Below are positions 61,927 through 64,000 of a stretch of DNA of 64,000 nt, piece by piece. How positions within the stretch are numbered: position 1 is the stretch's first letter; each line of letters opens with the position of its first letter. Below the pieces are notes generated by a model that ran no database searches, was not told where the DNA came from, and saw nothing but the letters and a program-made list of their open reading frames with translations. The position numbers were made by a program, and so were the translations under genes. This DNA comes from CAVVAL01 sp963742725 (GTDB lineage Bacteria; Actinomycetota; Actinomycetes; Mycobacteriales; Cryptosporangiaceae): the NCBI GenBank assembly GCA_963742725.1, contig CAVUMX010000004.1, forward strand, positions 124,001 to 188,000, read 5' to 3'.

Positions 61927-62535
61927 GTGGACATCGTCGTCAAGGGTCGTAACGTTGAGGTGCCCGATCACTACCGGCAGCACGTGGGCGAGAAGCTCTC
62001 CCGGGTGGAGCGCTACGACCACAAGCTGATCCGAGTTGACGTCGAACTGTTCCACGAACGGAATCCCAGGCAGTCGGCCGCATGTCAGCGGGTGGAACTC
62101 ACCTGCAAGTCACGCGGGCCGGTCATCCGTAGCGAGGCGTGCGCGAAGGACTTCTACAGCGCGCTCGACACCGCCATCGCGAAGCTCGAGACGCGGCTGC
62201 GTCGGTCTGCCGACCGGCGGCGCGTCCACCACGGACGGCACACGCCGATCTCCGTCGCCGCGGCGACCGCGGCGGCCAGCGCGGCGCAGCTGTCCGCGAA
62301 CGGATCTGGGGCTCCGGTCTCGGTGCTCGACGAGATCGAGGAGGAGAACCTTCCGGGCCGGATCGTCCGGGAGAAGGAGCACAGCGCCAAGCCGATGACC
62401 ATCGACCAGGCACTGTTCGAAATGGAACTTGTAGGCCACGACTTCTTCCTGTTCAGCGACGTGGACAACGGCCGTCCGAGCGTGGTGTACCGCCGGAAGG
62501 GCTACGACTACGGCGTGATCAGCCTCGGCGCCTGA
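61927..62535 (+). CDS. hpf: Long-form ribosome hibernation promoting factor HPF
   Basis: The 202-residue protein has the N-terminal HPF/YfiA domain (VDIVVKGRNVEVPDHYRQHV through FYSALDTAIAKLETRLRR) that binds the 30S decoding region, and an alanine-rich linker. The C-terminal dimerisation domain has MTIDQALFEMELVGHDFFLF and VVYRRKGYDYGVISL and drives 100S ribosome formation. GTG 61927 was chosen since GGAGG lies 6-10 nt upstream; GTG 61915 is possible. It protects idle ribosomes in stationary phase or stress. Confidence 0.94.
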   Translation: MDIVVKGRNVEVPDHYRQHVGEKLSRVERYDHKLIRVDVELFHERNPRQSAACQRVELTCKSRGPVIRSEACAKDFYSALDTAIAKLETRLRRSADRRRVHHGRHTPISVAAATAAASAAQLSANGSGAPVSVLDEIEEENLPGRIVREKEHSAKPMTIDQALFEMELVGHDFFLFSDVDNGRPSVVYRRKGYDYGVISLGA

Positions 62536-62545
62536 CCGTCCGAGG

Positions 62546-62597
62546 CAGCAGACAAGCGGCGCGCAGGCCATACCTGCGCGCCGCTGCACGTCTGCTG
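62546..62597. terminator. Bidirectional hairpin between hpf and a GNAT gene
   Basis: AGCGGCGCGCAGG (62555-62567) pairs perfectly with CCTGCGCGCCGCT (62573-62585), and outer CAGCAGAC (62546-62553) pairs with GTCTGCTG (62590-62597). It separates two convergent gene ends. Confidence 0.7.
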
Positions 62598-62615
62598 GCG
62601 GTCCGCGCCCCCGGC

Positions 62616-63185
62616 TCAGGCGAGGTCGGAGGGCAGGAGCGAGGCGACCCAGGCGTCGCGGCGTTCGCCCCGCTGGAGCAGCCGGGCGCGTTGCGCGCCT
62701 TCGCTGACGAATCCGACCTTCTCGGCGACGCGCCGCGACGCCTCGTTCCCGGCGAACGCGTACCACTCGATGCGGGCGAGCCCGAGCGTGTCGAAGCCCC
62801 AGCGGCACGCCAGCCGGAGTGCGGCCGCCGTCCAGCCCCGCCCGCGGGCCCACGGCGCGCAGTGGAAGCCGACATTGGCGCGGCCAGGGTCGTTGCGGGA
62901 GATCCGCAGATCCATGGATCCGGCGTAGGTGTCGTCCTCCGCGCCGCTGAACGCCCAGATCGCCCCCGCGCCCGTGGCCCACTGCCGCGGCGCGAACTCG
63001 CAGATGAAGAACTCGGCGTCCTCCGGCCGGTACGGCGACGGAACGCCGGTCCACCGCATGGTGAGCGGGTCCGAGCAGGCGGCGACTACGGCGTCGAGGT
63101 CAGCGGCGGTGTACCCGCGCAGCCGGACGACGCCGTCCGTGAGGACCGGCTGCGGCCCGGGACGCTCGGTTCCGGACGGTGTCAT
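62616..63185 (-). CDS. GNAT family N-acetyltransferase (RimJ/RimL-like)
   Basis: The 189-residue protein has the GNAT fold of the RimJ/RimL group. GVVRLRGYTAADLDAVVAAC is the N-terminal strand and helix, the acetyl-CoA loop reads CAPWARGRGWTAAALRL, and the C-terminal IEWYAFAGNEASRRVAEKVGF is typical. It would acetylate a protein N terminus, an amino sugar or a small amine. The ATG overlaps the stop of the next GNAT gene by 4 nt. The two share a common plan and are tandem paralogues. Confidence 0.88.
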   Translation of the reverse strand: MTPSGTERPGPQPVLTDGVVRLRGYTAADLDAVVAACSDPLTMRWTGVPSPYRPEDAEFFICEFAPRQWATGAGAIWAFSGAEDDTYAGSMDLRISRNDPGRANVGFHCAPWARGRGWTAAALRLACRWGFDTLGLARIEWYAFAGNEASRRVAEKVGFVSEGAQRARLLQRGERRDAWVASLLPSDLA

Positions 63186-63727
63186 CGCAGGTCACCGGGG
63201 AGGAGTGCGCCGATCCAACCGTCCACGCGGCTGCCGTCCCGGGTCTTGAGCCTGCCGCGCAGGACGCCTTCGAACGTGAAACCGGCCTTCTCGGCCACCC
63301 GCCGGGACGCCACGTTGCCAGCCTGCGCCATCCACTCCAGCCGTTCGACACCCACCTCGGCGAACGCCCACCGGGCCACCACCTGGACGGCCTGCGTCGT
63401 GATGCCGTTGCCGCGCGCCGCCGGCTCGGTCCAGTAGCCGATCTCGGCCCGGCCGTCCGCCAGGTCCAGGTGGACCAGTCCGACGCTGGCCAGGAGCGCG
63501 TTGCTCACCGAGTCCACCACGGCGAAGGAACTCCCCGTGCCCGCGCGCCAGCCGTCCACCGAGTTGTGCCGCACGTAGGTCTCGGCATGCGCGCGGAGGT
63601 ACGGAACCGGTACTGTCGTCCAGCGCTGGATGTCCGGATCCTGGCAACATGCGTAGACCGCGTCGATATCCCCCTCGGTGTACGGGCGCAGGTGCAGCCG
63701 TCCGGCGGTGATCTCGGTGGGCTCCAT
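63182..63727 (-). CDS. GNAT family N-acetyltransferase (RimJ/RimL-like), paralogue
   Basis: The 181-residue protein is similar to its downstream neighbour: AGRLHLRPYTEGDIDAVYAC at the start, the acetyl-CoA loop region YWTEPAARGNGITTQAVQV, and RLEWMAQAGNVASRRVAEKAGF. It is the first gene of a two-gene operon and divergent from secA. The substrate is unknown. A role in translation-related acetylation is suggested only by the family. Confidence 0.88.
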   Translation of the reverse strand: MEPTEITAGRLHLRPYTEGDIDAVYACCQDPDIQRWTTVPVPYLRAHAETYVRHNSVDGWRAGTGSSFAVVDSVSNALLASVGLVHLDLADGRAEIGYWTEPAARGNGITTQAVQVVARWAFAEVGVERLEWMAQAGNVASRRVAEKAGFTFEGVLRGRLKTRDGSRVDGWIGALLPGDLR

Positions 63728-63887
63728 CCCCGAATCCTGCCTGATCCCGGGGCAGTTCTCGTCCGGATTAATCCTGCGTGCCGGAACCCTCGGGTGCCGG
63801 AAGCGTTAACTATTGAGTGCCGTCGTCGGCTGTACGCCCGGCCGAATACCATGGCGTACGAGACGTCCTAGGGAGCTGACCGAATCC

Positions 63888-64000
63888 GTGCCTATCCTCG
63901 AGAAGATCCTCCGCGCCGGCGAGGGTCGTATCCTCCGCCGACTGAAGGCGATCGCCGACACCGTCAACTCGATCGAGGAAGACTTCGTCGACCTGTCTGA
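63888..64000 (+). CDS. secA: Preprotein translocase ATPase SecA (N-terminal fragment)
   Basis: The first 37 codons are present before the window ends. The peptide (ILEKILRAGEGRILRRLKAI, then ADTVNSIEEDF) matches the N-terminal helix of actinobacterial SecA, which drives preproteins through SecYEG. GTG 63888 has GGGAGCTGA about 10 nt upstream. The order mtrAB-lpqB-comF-hpf-secA is conserved in actinobacteria and supports the call. The rest of the gene lies outside the window. Confidence 0.88.
   Translation, partial: MPILEKILRAGEGRILRRLKAIADTVNSIEEDFVDLS

Overview
The window is very GC-rich DNA from an actinomycete. Evidence is the linked block mtrA-mtrB-lpqB-comF-hpf-secA (56499-64000), frequent GTG starts, many 1-8 nt gene overlaps, TANNNT-type -10 hexamers placed 6-7 nt before start codons (probably leaderless mRNAs), and a tRNA-Leu(UAA) of the bldA type. 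Gene order fits a Micromonosporales-like or related filamentous actinobacterium; I cannot fix the genus. Layout: (1) 1-4243, + strand: a sigma-region-2-like small protein, an ECF-type sigma factor and a partner protein, then a bifunctional ATP sulfurylase/APS kinase and a PAP phosphatase. (2) 4240-10473, - strand: a tightly overlapped operon of a two-domain glycosyltransferase, an O-antigen-ligase-like polymerase/ligase, a Wzx-like flippase and a PAPS sulfotransferase. With further glycosyltransferases, two short Wzz-like proteins and a priming sugar-phosphate transferase (10591-16980) this looks like a system for making and sulfating a surface polysaccharide. (3) 17081-37381: mostly housekeeping genes (ppc, mfd, a SurA-like lipoprotein, mazG split by a frameshift, a DUF885 peptidase, eno, an FtsB/DivIC-like protein, DUF501, ppx/gppA, an RHH/MazF-type toxin-antitoxin pair, PadR plus a HAAS membrane protein, a dienelactone hydrolase, a family-5 uracil-DNA glycosylase, ndh). 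(4) 37494-42704: tRNA-Leu(UAA) followed by a second exopolysaccharide cluster; all four in-frame TTA codons that I found in confident genes of the window lie in two genes of this cluster. (5) 42785-50981: a BI-1-like membrane protein, a thiolase, two tandem SGNH hydrolases, cbs, a SpoIIM-like protein and two tandem small secreted proteins. (6) 51042-56368, - strand: DUF58/MoxR/DUF4350/DUF4129/membrane-protein operon. (7) 56499-64000: mtrAB-lpqB-comF-hpf, two GNAT acetyltransferases and the start of secA. The most unusual signals are non-coding. Six copies of a 49-bp palindrome (two 17-nt arms around a loop of exactly 15 nt) occur mostly at gene 3' ends, often after a C-rich G-poor tract; one copy lies in frame inside a glycosyltransferase gene and another supplies a stop codon. 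Two larger imperfectly palindromic MITE-like elements (15290-15418 and 41364-41538) share an identical 16-nt C-rich core complementary to Shine-Dalgarno sequences; the first is exactly 43 codons long and splits a signal-peptide coding region in frame. All coordinates and motifs were read by eye; no database search or folding program was run.
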